Source: Rhizobium laguerreae
GTDB lineage: Bacteria > Pseudomonadota > Alphaproteobacteria > Rhizobiales > Rhizobiaceae
NCBI RefSeq assembly: GCF_002008165.1
Contig: NZ_MRDM01000030.1
Location: forward strand, 186,001 to 250,000
DNA: 64,000 nucleotides
Direction: 5' to 3'
The position numbers and the translations under genes are program-made. The notes below the pieces were generated by a model. It saw nothing but the letters and a program-made list of their open reading frames with translations, searched no databases and was not told where the DNA came from. Every line of letters starts with the position of its first letter. The first letter of the stretch is position 1. Shown here piece after piece: positions 44,934 through 53,815 of this stretch.

Positions 44934-45842
44934 TCATCCCGATCCTTGGACATCGCTCGTGAAGTGGTCACGGCAGAGGTCGACGAAACCCCGCACCTTC
45001 GGGTCCATATAGCGTGTCGAAGCGAAGACGGCGTGGATGGGCACGGGGATGCGAGCCCAACCCGGTAAGACGACGGCGAGGCCGCCTTCAGCTACGTGCC
45101 GCTCGGCCATGTATCGCGGAAGCTGCACGATACCCAAACCTGACAGCGCCAAGTTCATGGCGGCTACGGTGTTGTTGAGGGCGCAGCGCGGTGCCTGCCA
45201 AACCTTCTCCGCCTCCTCGCCATTCACCAAGGTCCAGCCCGGGCGACCGCGTGGGGCGTGCATGATAAGGTCGTGCCGCTTGAGATCTTCGACCGTGAGA
45301 ACACGCGCAGCTCCCCGCAAATATTCGGGAGATGCGTACAAACCGTAAGTCAACTCTCCGAGTCTGCGCGCCGAAAGCTCCGAATCCTGCAACGGGCCGA
45401 TGCGGATCGCCACGTCGACACCTTCATGAATGATGTCGACGAGACGGTTCGTGTATTCCGCTTCGACGGTTACCTTGGGCCACTTGTGCAAAAACGCGGC
45501 AATCCAGCCATCGACCCGCATCGTCCCGAATTCAGCGCCAGCCGTTATCTTAAGGCGGCCCTTCGGTTCTTGCGTCCGCTGAGCGACCGCGGATTCCGCC
45601 GCTTCGGCGGCCGCCAAGATCGACGAGGCGCGTTCGAAATAGTCTCGCCCAACTTCCGTCACGCTTAGGTGCCGCGTCGATCGGTTCAAAAGCCGCGCGC
45701 CCAGCTTCTCTTCCATTCGCCGCACGATGCGGCTCACTCGCGCCTTGTCGGTTTCCAAGCGTTCCGCCGCCGCAGTGAAAGACCCTTCCGTCACCACAGC
45801 GATAAAGGCCTGCATCTCCAAGAAATCTACTGTTGTCGTCAT
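44934..45842 (-). CDS. LysR family transcriptional regulator (paralogue B)
   Basis: From ATG 45842 (MTTTVDFLEMQAFIAVV) the protein has 302 residues. Helix-turn-helix: SFTAAAERLETDKARVSRIV. The effector domain contains TNRLVDIIHEGVDVAIRIG. It differs from paralogue A mainly by scattered substitutions, so the two arose by duplication. It is divergent from the SnoaL-like gene at 46066 and upstream of F420-reductase-like gene 3. Confidence 0.92.
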   Translation of the reverse strand: MTTTVDFLEMQAFIAVVTEGSFTAAAERLETDKARVSRIVRRMEEKLGARLLNRSTRHLSVTEVGRDYFERASSILAAAEAAESAVAQRTQEPKGRLKITAGAEFGTMRVDGWIAAFLHKWPKVTVEAEYTNRLVDIIHEGVDVAIRIGPLQDSELSARRLGELTYGLYASPEYLRGAARVLTVEDLKRHDLIMHAPRGRPGWTLVNGEEAEKVWQAPRCALNNTVAAMNLALSGLGIVQLPRYMAERHVAEGGLAVVLPGWARIPVPIHAVFASTRYMDPKVRGFVDLCRDHFTSDVQGSG

Positions 45843-45850
45843 AAACAACA
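45831..45850. promoter_or_regulatory. Dyad TGTTGT-N8-ACAACA over the start of LysR paralogue B
   Basis: The arms are exact reverse complements. The start codon lies inside the dyad. A degenerate version is found at the start of paralogue A. It may be an autoregulatory site, although the arms partly reflect shared codons. Confidence 0.4.
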
Positions 45851-46065
45851 CTCTGTCACTTTCTGATCGCATTATCAATATGCGTACAACTGTCATCTTG
45901 CATCATTCGCGCACAAGGGACCCCGAGGATGAGCACTGAGGCGATGACGACGAGACTTACCGGACGTGCCGGCCAAGCAACCGGCAACATCCGCCGTCCG
46001 CATGCCCGCGCACGTCGCAGCCATGCTGGCTTGCGATCGGTGCCAGCGAAAAAGGCGCTGACATC

Positions 46066-46536
46066 ATGTCCGATAAGCCGAACATCACAGCCGCGAAGGG
46101 CTTCTTCGCCGCGCAGCATTGCGGCGATCTTGATGACGCATTTGCCAACTACGTGCATCCGGATTTCAGCTTCGTGGTTTCCTGCGTGTGCAACGACGAA
46201 CTGCGCGCTGCCATCCCTTGGGCTGGCTACGAGCATCGAGGCCGCGAAGGCTACCGACGCCTAACTGCGCTTCTCTTCTCAGAATACGAACTGCTCGCTT
46301 ACGAGACCACGCGATTCACCGATGCCGGCACGCAAGTCTTCGTCGAAGGCCATTTCCGCCTGCGCCACCAAGAAACGGCGAGGATCGCCGACAGCGACTT
46401 CCTCGCCCGATTCGAGATGCGCAACGGGAAGATCGTCGGCGGCCAGATGTACGAGAGCACCTCAGCCGTTGCCGCCGCTGCGCCGACTGAAAGAAATTTG
46501 GTTTCTTGGACACTAAGCTGCGGCAGCCGAAGGTGA
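46066..46536 (+). CDS. SnoaL-like (NTF2-fold) protein
   Basis: The 156-residue protein starts MSDKPNITAAKGFFAAQHCG and shows the usual pattern of the fold, YVHPDFSFVVSC, GREGYRRLTALLF, VFVEGHFRLRHQETARI and NGKIVGGQMYES. The last 20 residues (after STSAVAAAAP) look like read-through into non-homologous sequence. It is transcribed away from LysR paralogue B and may be one of its targets. Confidence 0.8.
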   Translation: MSDKPNITAAKGFFAAQHCGDLDDAFANYVHPDFSFVVSCVCNDELRAAIPWAGYEHRGREGYRRLTALLFSEYELLAYETTRFTDAGTQVFVEGHFRLRHQETARIADSDFLARFEMRNGKIVGGQMYESTSAVAAAAPTERNLVSWTLSCGSRR

Positions 46537-46721
46537 TCACTGCCAGGGTTTTGATGTCCGGAAATATGTGGGGAAATCAAATGTCGGGAAACGGCGGAGA
46601 TTGGCCTGGTGTAAATACGCCTTGAAGGGAATCGAACCATAGTCCATCGTCTCGGATACACTAAGCTGCTGTAACTTTTATGCTCAGCGTGGAAGCGTTC
46701 GTTCGCGACACATAGGTTCCA

Positions 46722-47111
46722 TCATCGCTTTACGGCAACACATTTCACCTCAGCGAGGAGTCCCTGGTGCGCGAGCTCAGAGACACCTATCCGGGTCCAC
46801 GCATAGGTTCCCTTCGGAAACACCTCGTTTTTGACAGTCCGGAACACGTCCATGTGCTTGGACATTTCGACGTGATAGCTTGTCATTTCCACGATGTCAT
46901 CGAACGTGCAATGAGCGGCTTCGAGGACAATCCGTAAATTGTCCCACATAGCTCTGAATTGCTCTGAGGGATCGTGAATAATCTTGAGATCCTTGGTCCG
47001 CCCAACTTGGCCGACGACGTAAATTGTGTCTCCGACTTTAACCGCAGGAGCATAGCCTGCTCGGCTGACGATCTCCTGCATCTCGTCGGGTATGATGATC
47101 TCTCGATCCAT
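46722..47111 (-). CDS. RidA/YjgF family protein
   Basis: The 129-residue protein has YAPAVKVGDTIYVVGQVG, the subunit-interface helix EQFRAMWDNLRIVLEAAHCT, and IVEMTSYHVEM. RidA proteins hydrolyse reactive enamine or imine intermediates released by PLP enzymes. The usual active-site Arg lies in the C-terminal signature R-x-x-V, here AWTRIGVSELA. GAGGA precedes the start. Confidence 0.9.
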   Translation of the reverse strand: MDREIIIPDEMQEIVSRAGYAPAVKVGDTIYVVGQVGRTKDLKIIHDPSEQFRAMWDNLRIVLEAAHCTFDDIVEMTSYHVEMSKHMDVFRTVKNEVFPKGTYAWTRIGVSELAHQGLLAEVKCVAVKR

Positions 47112-47490
47112 AGTGGTCCTCGCAATCTTTGCTGGTTGCTAGCGGCGCTGGTACATGCGTCGCGAATTTTCAAGCGCCGCTGGATGAAAAAGTACAAACG
47201 GCCAGCGATGTCGGGCAATCCTTCACTTCGCCCGCCGGAGTGACATCTGTATATTTGCAGTTGAGATGGAACGGGTTCATCACGCGGCTCAAAATGGTGA
47301 CGAACCTCACAAGGCGTCAGGCCAACTCAGCCGATGACGCTCTTCATCGTTGAGCCAGAGACGGCTGCGTTTTGAACGGCTCTTTCCCAAGCTCAGGTAC
47401 ATGTCTCGAAATAGCTGCGTCACGTTCCCAGACGTGACACAGCTAGCAAATTCATCGAGACAAGCGCCTTTTGCAGAATGCATGCCGCCG
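47112..47490. other. 379-base intergenic region with a hairpin at 47412-47445
   Basis: No supported gene is seen. TAGCTGCGTCACGT and ACGTGACACAGCTA (14-bp arms, one mismatch, loop TCCCAG) lie at 47412-47445, shortly after the hydrolase gene stop on the minus strand. There is no clear T-run, so it may be a regulator site or a weak terminator. Confidence 0.45.
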
Positions 47491-48249
47491 CTACTTGGCA
47501 GCTTTGGCTGCTTCCTCGATAACCTTTGCGACTGCAGCGGCCTGCGAGATGTAGATAGCGTGACTACCGTCGATCTCTGTCACCGTTGAACCGGCACGCT
47601 TGTACATCCAGCGCTCAAGGTCCGGATTGATCGTCAAATCGTCTTTCGAAACAATCCCGTAGCTCGGCTTGTCGTGCCAAGCGGCAACCGAAACCGGCGC
47701 GCTGGTGGCAGCGACTGCGACAGGCATTTGAGACCGGGCCATAAACTCGCCCTGCTCTTTGGGCAGATCCGCCCCGAAATCAGCTGCAAACTTTGCCCGG
47801 TCAATAAGCAGGAAACCATCTTTCGTTGGCTTGATATCATTGGTCGGTGACGGCATCGATTGGAGCAAATGTGCCGTGCTTTCGCCCTTTTCCGGCTGCA
47901 GTGCCGCAACGTAAACAAGTGCCTTGACCTTGGGGTCATCACCTGCTGCCGTGATGATCGTACCGCCGTAGCTGTGACCGACGAGAACGACGTCTCCGTC
48001 CTGCTGATCGACCACACTCATCGTGGCTGCAATGTCCTGGTCCAGGCTTGTCAGCGGCTGCTGCACAATGCTGACATTGTAGCCGTCGCGGGTCAGGATG
48101 TCATAAACGCCGCGCCAGCCCGAACCATCCACGAGCGCGCCATGGACAAGCACGATGTTGCGCGCGTCCGCTAAGGCTGGGGCTGTTAGGGCAGCAGAAG
48201 ACAAAAACGCGGCTATAAGGCCAACGGCCGCTTTACTGAAGTTCGACAT
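47491..48249 (-). CDS. Exported alpha/beta hydrolase
   Basis: From ATG 48249 (AAGGAA upstream) the protein has 252 residues. A signal peptide (GLIAAFLSSAALTAPALA) is followed by NIVLVHGALVDGSGWRGVYD, the nucleophile elbow VLVGHSYGGTIIT with Ser, and a late His in EIDGSHAIYISQ. It resembles small esterases of the AB_hydrolase_6 type. It should act in the periplasm; the substrate is unknown. Confidence 0.9.
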   Translation of the reverse strand: MSNFSKAAVGLIAAFLSSAALTAPALADARNIVLVHGALVDGSGWRGVYDILTRDGYNVSIVQQPLTSLDQDIAATMSVVDQQDGDVVLVGHSYGGTIITAAGDDPKVKALVYVAALQPEKGESTAHLLQSMPSPTNDIKPTKDGFLLIDRAKFAADFGADLPKEQGEFMARSQMPVAVAATSAPVSVAAWHDKPSYGIVSKDDLTINPDLERWMYKRAGSTVTEIDGSHAIYISQAAAVAKVIEEAAKAAK

Positions 48250-48357
48250 GGTCGGTAGTTCCTTGAGTTTTGTGCGTGGAATGACTGAGGCTTTGCTGAT
48301 CGCCTGAAGGACATGTCTCGCCTCTATCCAGGGAGAGACGGACGTGATCGCTTGCAC

Positions 48358-49089
48358 TTACTGCTTGACGACTATTGGCGCCTTGATCGGCACGCGTTCA
48401 TAGAGGTCGATAATGTCCTGGTTGAGCAGGCGCACGCAGCCGGACGAAACGGCCTTGCCAATCGAGCGCCATTCTGGATTACCGTGCAGACGGTAGAGCT
48501 TGTCCTGGCCGCCAGAGAACATGTAGAGCGCTCGCGCACCGAGCGGATTTTTCAGGCCCGGCTCCATGCCGCCGTTCTCGATCGAGTATTTGACGAGCTC
48601 CGGCTGACGCGCCACCATTTCGTTTGGCGGTTTCCAACGCGGCCATTTTTGCCGCCACTGGATGGCACCGTCGCCCTGCCAGGCAAAGCCGTCGCGCCCG
48701 ATGCCGACCCCATAGCGCATTGCGATTCCTCCCGGCTGAACCAAATAGAGGAAGCGCGAGGGGGTATCGACAACGATCGTGCCGGGCGCCTCGCCCGTCG
48801 GGTCGACGACCTGCTGGCGATAGTAACGCGGATCAATCTGCTTGTAGCGGACCGCCGGGATCAGAAAGCCGCCATCTTCGATCGGGCCGTACATAACAGC
48901 CAGCTCGGCATCCGTTGGCGCGGGGGCCGGCTGGACGGCACGGATGGTTTCAGGCAACGAACCCGGCCGCCCAGCTGTTTGGCGAGTGCCGGAGATTGAC
49001 GTGCACCCTGCCAGCGCTGACGCCGCAGCAATCGCCGAGAGCGATATAAAGCTGCGGCGTGATACAGTGTTTTCCAAATGCACGCTCAT
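48358..49089 (-). CDS. L,D-transpeptidase (YkuD) lipoprotein
   Basis: From ATG 49089, overlapping the preceding stop by ATGA, the protein has 243 residues. The N-terminus has a lipobox, ALAGC, after SRRSFISLSAIAAASA. The YkuD domain carries HGNPEWRSIGKAVSSGCVRL, with catalytic His and Cys. It crosslinks peptidoglycan or anchors proteins to it in the periplasm. It is translationally coupled to the VOC gene, an odd pairing. Confidence 0.9.
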   Translation of the reverse strand: MSVHLENTVSRRSFISLSAIAAASALAGCTSISGTRQTAGRPGSLPETIRAVQPAPAPTDAELAVMYGPIEDGGFLIPAVRYKQIDPRYYRQQVVDPTGEAPGTIVVDTPSRFLYLVQPGGIAMRYGVGIGRDGFAWQGDGAIQWRQKWPRWKPPNEMVARQPELVKYSIENGGMEPGLKNPLGARALYMFSGGQDKLYRLHGNPEWRSIGKAVSSGCVRLLNQDIIDLYERVPIKAPIVVKQ

Positions 49090-49616
49090 TCCTCGTCCTG
49101 CCACCTGCGCAGATCCGTTTGGTCGTGATAGCCCATGCGGTCGGGTGTGGTGATGAACTCAATCATCGTGCCCCACGGCGTGCGGCAGTAGCAGACCTTG
49201 TTCCCTTGGCCTTTCTCGGTGGCATAGGGAATATCGCGCGGCGCGGTTAGAGGCGTGCCTCCTGCCTTCTCAAAGCGTTCGACCGATGCGTCGATGTCGT
49301 CGGTATAGACGCCGAAGTGGGTAATGCCGAAATCGCTAGGGCGAACAGGCTGGGCTTGTTGGGGGCCGTGCATTTCGAAAAGCTCGATGTCGGGACCGGT
49401 TCCGATCTTGACCATCGCCTGTGCACGGATCACGGTTCCCGGGAATGCGCCAGTGGCCCGTTCGAATTCGGCACCCTGACGCGGCGGATCCTGGGGTCCG
49501 AAGGATTGGTAGATCACCTGGCCGCCGAAAGCTTCTACCAGGAATGATTTTGCTGCTTCGATGTCGGGCACTGTGATGCCGATGTGATTGACGCCGCGAA
49601 TGACAGGTGCGGTCAT
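49086..49616 (-). CDS. VOC family (lactoylglutathione lyase-like) protein
   Basis: The 176-residue protein starts VIRGVNHIGITVPDIEAAKS, with metal-ligand His in the first strand, HFGVYTDDIDASVERFEKAG in the middle and YCRTPWGTMIEFITTPDRM, with Glu, at the end. This is a complete two-module VOC domain. Its natural substrate is unknown. It ends with ATGA overlap into the L,D-transpeptidase gene. Confidence 0.9.
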   Translation of the reverse strand: MTAPVIRGVNHIGITVPDIEAAKSFLVEAFGGQVIYQSFGPQDPPRQGAEFERATGAFPGTVIRAQAMVKIGTGPDIELFEMHGPQQAQPVRPSDFGITHFGVYTDDIDASVERFEKAGGTPLTAPRDIPYATEKGQGNKVCYCRTPWGTMIEFITTPDRMGYHDQTDLRRWQDEE

Positions 49617-49715
49617 GACAATTCTCCTTCCTTGTTAAATCAATCGAGCGCGATCGGGCGCAACTCGCCCGCAATATCGAGTTTCGCCCGGCTCAAGACG
49701 GGCGGTCGCAGATCC

Positions 49716-50564
49716 TTAATTTGCCTTGAGAAAATCGATCAGAGCTGCCGTTACTTCTTCCGGCCGCTCGTCCGCGACATAGTGGCTGCATCGCGTAATC
49801 GAGCCGCCAGTTACATTGCTGGCGAATTCCTGCAGCATCGGGACCATATGCGCACCGAAGCGATGCTCCCCGCCAAGACCTAAAACCGGTATCTCAAGCG
49901 GGTGCTGCTTGTAATCCAACGCGGCTGCATGATCGGCGGCAAGGGTACGATACCATTCCAAGCCGCCTCGCGTGCGGCCAGGGAGGGCCATGGCTTTCGC
50001 ATAGATGTCGATATCTTCAGGATTGAATGTGCTGTGATCGTAGAACCGCTCGGCCATGAAGGCCGAGACATAGTCATATTCGCGGCCGTAAATCAGGCGC
50101 TCCGGCAGATCCCGGTTAGCATGGAACGCGAAGTGCCAGATCTTTGCCGTCGTCGCCTCCCACTGGCTCCAACCTGGAAGCGGCACATCGAGGACGGCCA
50201 GGTGAGTAACCGCATCTCGATAGATAGCGGCCTGCGGCAATGCGACCATTCCGCCAATGTCATGGCCACACACGGCATAGCGTTTATGCCCAAGGGCAAG
50301 CATTACCTCGTGCGCGTCGCGCGCCATCGTCGCCTTGTCATAGCCATCAAGCGGGCAGTCGGAAAAACCCGCACCACGCAGATCAATGGCGACCACGCTG
50401 AACTGCTCGGCCAGCAGCGGCATGACGTGGTGCCATTCCCACCACGTTTCCGGCCAACCGTGAAGCAGAAGGATCGGCGGGCCGGAGCCTCCCGTGACGG
50501 CATTGATCTTGATGCCATTCACCGGCACCAACTGCTGGGTAAACCCTCTCAATGTTGGGATCAT
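49716..50564 (-). CDS. Alpha/beta hydrolase (haloacetate dehalogenase/epoxide hydrolase type)
   Basis: The 282-residue protein has LLLHGWPETWWEWHHVMPLL, an Asp nucleophile in VCGHDIGGMVALP, and a late His in TRCSHYVADERPEE. Asp as nucleophile points to epoxide or C-halogen bond hydrolysis. There is no signal peptide, so it is cytoplasmic. It lies between the VOC gene and an SDR gene, all on the minus strand. Confidence 0.9.
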   Translation of the reverse strand: MIPTLRGFTQQLVPVNGIKINAVTGGSGPPILLLHGWPETWWEWHHVMPLLAEQFSVVAIDLRGAGFSDCPLDGYDKATMARDAHEVMLALGHKRYAVCGHDIGGMVALPQAAIYRDAVTHLAVLDVPLPGWSQWEATTAKIWHFAFHANRDLPERLIYGREYDYVSAFMAERFYDHSTFNPEDIDIYAKAMALPGRTRGGLEWYRTLAADHAAALDYKQHPLEIPVLGLGGEHRFGAHMVPMLQEFASNVTGGSITRCSHYVADERPEEVTAALIDFLKAN

Positions 50565-50611
50565 AACCTCTTTCCCGTCGATGTTGATGTTAAACAGAGC
50601 TAACGACCAGC

Positions 50612-51436
50612 TCAGGGCTGATCGAAATCGGTAGCGATCGAGATATTGCGCCAGGCGTCGATATCGCTGCGGAACGAAGCCAGCTTTCGTTCAGCGATCG
50701 AATGCGCGACCGGGCCGAGCGGCAGATGAAGCGGGGCGTCATCGGCGTCAACCGCCTGCAGGATCACAGCAACCGCCTTGTCGGGATCGCCTGCCTGGTT
50801 GCCGTTATTGGTTTCGCGATAATGCCTGCGCGAACTCGCGGCGTATTCTGGCATCTCCTTGGCCGCCATCGTGATCGAACGGCCAAGGAAGTCGGTTCGA
50901 AATGGCCCAGGCTCGACGATCAGCACGCGGATGCCGAACGGCTTCAGCTCGCCGGAGAGCGCCTCGGAAACCCCTTCAACCGCAAACTTGGCTGCATTGT
51001 AATATGCTGCGCCGCCGCTCCCCGCGATCCCTGCGCCAGACGACAGGTTGACGATCACTCCGCCCGAACGTCGCAGGGCAGGCAAGGCTGCCCTGGTGGT
51101 TTCGATAAGACCGAAAACGTTCACCTCGAACATCGGTCGATATTCTTCGGGCGTGCCTTCCTCGAGCGCGCCAAACAGTCCGTAGCCGGCATTGTTCACC
51201 AGCACGTCAAAACCCCCAAATGTCTCGACGGCCTTTGCGGCCGCGGCATTGGCCGCCGCCGTATCCGTTACATCGAGCGGCAAGGTGATCACGCGCCCCT
51301 CGAATGGCCGAGCCATTTCTTCAATCGATTTGACGTTTCGGGCAGTCGCGACAACCTGATCGCCTCGCTGTGCCGTAGCGAGCGCGAGCCGTTGTCCGAA
51401 GCCGCTCGAGCAGCCTGTGATGAACCATGTTTTCAT
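50612..51436 (-). CDS. SDR family oxidoreductase
   Basis: From ATG 51436 (GGAG upstream) the protein has 274 residues. It starts KTWFITGCSSGFGQRLALA and has NNAGYGLFGALEE, the active-site YYNAAKFAVEGVSE and EPGPFRTDFLGRS. It belongs to the 17-beta-hydroxysteroid dehydrogenase-like branch. It is divergent from the LysR gene at 51546 and probably controlled by it. Confidence 0.92.
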   Translation of the reverse strand: MKTWFITGCSSGFGQRLALATAQRGDQVVATARNVKSIEEMARPFEGRVITLPLDVTDTAAANAAAAKAVETFGGFDVLVNNAGYGLFGALEEGTPEEYRPMFEVNVFGLIETTRAALPALRRSGGVIVNLSSGAGIAGSGGAAYYNAAKFAVEGVSEALSGELKPFGIRVLIVEPGPFRTDFLGRSITMAAKEMPEYAASSRRHYRETNNGNQAGDPDKAVAVILQAVDADDAPLHLPLGPVAHSIAERKLASFRSDIDAWRNISIATDFDQP

Positions 51437-51471
51437 GATGTTTTCTCCGCGTGTTTTCGAAAGATGACTTG

Positions 51472-51489
51472 AATCTAGAGGTTTAGATT
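51472..51489. promoter_or_regulatory. Dyad AATCTA-N6-TAGATT between SDR and LysR genes
   Basis: The perfect 6-bp arms lie in the 109-base gap between the divergent SDR (start 51436) and LysR (start 51546) genes. It is a candidate LysR site. Confidence 0.4.
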
Positions 51490-51545
51490 TGTACTTGAAG
51501 TGACAGTTTTGTATTTTCAATGTTCATTTTTGTAAGGGCTTGGCC

Positions 51546-52409
51546 GTGGAATGGAGTGACGTAAAAATCTTCCTTGCGATTGCGCGATCCGGCACGCTCG
51601 GCGGCGCTGCGCGTGCCCTTCATACGAGCCATCCGACGGTTGGCAGACGGCTGCGCGCTCTTGAGGAGGCGATCGGCCACACCCTCTTCCAGCGGACCGC
51701 GGACGGACTCGTGCTGACCGAGGAGGGCCATGGGATCATCGCGCTGGCAGAGCAGATGGAAGAGGGCGCGCTGGCCATGGAGCGCAGGCTTGCCGGGCAG
51801 GAGCAAGACCTCAAGGGTAATCTGCGCATCTCGTCAGCGGACTGGTTCGGCGCCTATGTCCTGCCTCCCATCCTGGCAGATTTCTCGAAAGCCTACCCAA
51901 ATGTAGACGTCGAGATCCTGACCGGCACTCGCCTGTTCAACCTCGCCCAACGGGAGGCCGACGTCGCTTTTCGTATCGTTCCGTTCAACAATGCCGATGT
52001 CATTCAGCGGCGACTCTTCAGGCTCGAATACGGCGTCTACATCGCCGAGGAGTCACATGACCCCAAATTTGGCGACGGGACCGGCTTCCGGCTGATAACC
52101 CACGATACGTCGACCGGGCAGTTCCCCGACATCGCATGGCTCGGCGAGAGTTTCCCGAACGCGAGACCCGTGCTGCGATCAAACAACCGTAACGTCCAAG
52201 GGCGAATGTGCAAGCAGGGCGTTGGGATCGCCGTACTGCCGCGCGTGGTGGGCAATCAGGTCCCGGGTATCCGCAGACTGGGACTGCCCAAGGCCCCGCC
52301 GGCGCGAGACATCTGGATGGGATATCACCGGGACCTACGACGTCTTCAGCGTCTTCGGGCGTTTATCTCGACCGTCTCGGACCACCTCACAAATGCGCCC
52401 GCATGGTAA
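51546..52409 (+). CDS. LysR family transcriptional regulator
   Basis: The start is put at GTG 51546 (AAGGG seven bases upstream); a TTG at 51540 is too close to it. The protein has 287 residues. Helix-turn-helix: GTLGGAARALHTSHPTVGRR. The effector domain begins LRISSADWFGAYVLPPIL. It is divergent from an SDR gene, a classical arrangement for a regulator and its target. Confidence 0.9.
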   Translation: MEWSDVKIFLAIARSGTLGGAARALHTSHPTVGRRLRALEEAIGHTLFQRTADGLVLTEEGHGIIALAEQMEEGALAMERRLAGQEQDLKGNLRISSADWFGAYVLPPILADFSKAYPNVDVEILTGTRLFNLAQREADVAFRIVPFNNADVIQRRLFRLEYGVYIAEESHDPKFGDGTGFRLITHDTSTGQFPDIAWLGESFPNARPVLRSNNRNVQGRMCKQGVGIAVLPRVVGNQVPGIRRLGLPKAPPARDIWMGYHRDLRRLQRLRAFISTVSDHLTNAPAW

Positions 52410-52479
52410 GCCGCCCGAAGAAGATCGATTTTTCCCTGCCGACCGACGGATGCGGTGGGAGACAGGCGCGACAGACAAC

Positions 52480-52773
52480 TTACTTCTCGGCCGCAATCTG
52501 CCTGTGCCGCTCCACCACAGCGCCCACGATCATTCTCATCAGCCCTTCGACAAAGTGCGGACTGAGGCCGACATCATTGGCGATGCTCTTCAGTCGATCC
52601 AATTGGCGACGCTCTCGCTCATTATCGATTGCCGGCATCGCCTGTTCGGCCTTCAAGTGGCCGACTTGCTCGGTACAGCGAAAGCGTTCAGCCAGGATAT
52701 AGAGGAGAGCTGAATCCAGATTGTCGATGGTCCTCCGATAGGAAGCAAGTTGCTCTGCCGTATCATGTGTCAT
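52480..52773 (-). CDS. Chorismate mutase family (AroQ-type) protein
   Basis: The 97-residue helical protein has the AroQ plan: YRRTIDNLDSALLYILAERF with its first Arg, then VGHLKAEQAMPAIDNERERR with Lys and the Asp-x-x-Arg motif, then VVERHRQIA. It would convert chorismate to prephenate or act on a related compound. It is monocistronic and convergent with the LysR gene. Confidence 0.9.
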   Translation of the reverse strand: MTHDTAEQLASYRRTIDNLDSALLYILAERFRCTEQVGHLKAEQAMPAIDNERERRQLDRLKSIANDVGLSPHFVEGLMRMIVGAVVERHRQIAAEK

Positions 52774-52797
52774 CGTTCGATTTCCTTACAAGCGATT

Positions 52798-53400
52798 TCA
52801 TTGGCGCGAGGTGGAGTTTCCGAGGGGTGCATCACTCCGACGCGACAGAGCGATCGTCAGCCATATTGCCGAGACCAGGAAGTAGAATGCCCCAACGCCA
52901 GCATACCCCGCGACCGTGGAGATAGAGGGCTCCTGTGGCATTTGCGCTTGAAAGATGAACAGCGCGCCGGCCACAGCGGATTGACCACCGCTCAAAATCA
53001 TCGCCCATTGACCTCCACTCGTTCTCCAACGCCGCACGGCAGTTCCAAGCTGCAACAGCCCCGAAAAGATCGCCCATAGACCGAAAGCGCCGAGAACCCA
53101 GTTCATGTTCATTGTCAACGCCAGGATCACGGCTATCGTCATAGCAGAGCTCGCTGCGACGTTGATCGCTTGGCTCCGGTTGGCGGCAAGACCACCGCTC
53201 CTCGCGGCATCGGTAACGTTCGCAATTGCATCCCAAGCGGGATAGACGATCAGCAGTGCGGCAGCCACCGCAAAGGAATGCCGTCCGGCAGTCAATGCAG
53301 CCGCGACCCACAGCACTGAGAAGGCCGCTCTGGTAAAGTAATACTGCTTGAGCCACTGGTCGTTGCCGCGCGGGGCACGGGAGGTCTGGTTGTTCGACAT
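52798..53400 (-). CDS. DUF308-like multi-span membrane protein
   Basis: The 200-residue protein has about six hydrophobic segments (for example FSVLWVAAALTAGRHSFAVA and WVLGAFGLWAIFSGLLQLG), similar in layout to HdeD/DUF308 proteins. The function in the family is poorly known, with acid or stress resistance suspected. It is 24 bases upstream of the chorismate mutase gene on the same strand and 51 bases after the small gene at 53452. Confidence 0.75.
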   Translation of the reverse strand: MSNNQTSRAPRGNDQWLKQYYFTRAAFSVLWVAAALTAGRHSFAVAAALLIVYPAWDAIANVTDAARSGGLAANRSQAINVAASSAMTIAVILALTMNMNWVLGAFGLWAIFSGLLQLGTAVRRWRTSGGQWAMILSGGQSAVAGALFIFQAQMPQEPSISTVAGYAGVGAFYFLVSAIWLTIALSRRSDAPLGNSTSRQ

Positions 53401-53451
53401 TGTTTTCTTCCACTTTCTGAACTGGTTGATTGATGGTTCGCGCTAGCGTCG

Positions 53452-53781
53452 TCAGATGAAGCCGACATGCTTGCCGAAGAGGGTGTTCTCGTCCCATTCA
53501 GTACGGCCGATCCGATCGCTTTCGCCGGAGAGTTTCCCGGCTGACATTTCGGAACTATCGAGGTCATGCGGGCCGCCGTGAGAGGGAACCTTTGCCCCGC
53601 CGCCGTGGGCACCCTTGATGCGCATGCTTTTCTCGAAGGCATCGCTGATCGCCTTCTGCCGCCTGGCCGCCCATCGGCCGTCAGGATCGGAGAGGATCGA
53701 ACTGCTTTGGTTGATCTCGACCTGTCGTGAAGGCGCAATTGCTGAAATCGGCATCACTTTCTGGACTTTGCGTCTGCTCAT
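53452..53781 (-). CDS. Hypothetical protein, hydrophilic
   Basis: The 109-residue protein is hydrophilic, with a Gly/His-rich middle (IKGAHGGGAKVPSHGGPHDL) and no membrane segment. I do not recognise a family. It follows the molybdoenzyme gene by 34 bases on the same strand, so it may be part of that operon. A shadow frame is less likely because the spacing is good on both sides. Confidence 0.55.
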   Translation of the reverse strand: MSRRKVQKVMPISAIAPSRQVEINQSSSILSDPDGRWAARRQKAISDAFEKSMRIKGAHGGGAKVPSHGGPHDLDSSEMSAGKLSGESDRIGRTEWDENTLFGKHVGFI

Positions 53782-53815
53782 GGATTGTTTTCCCGTGGTT
53801 CGCCATTTGATGGCC

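Noticed and set aside
47129..47353. 74-residue plus-strand frame between RidA and the hydrolase
   Set aside because: No ribosome site or recognisable motif.
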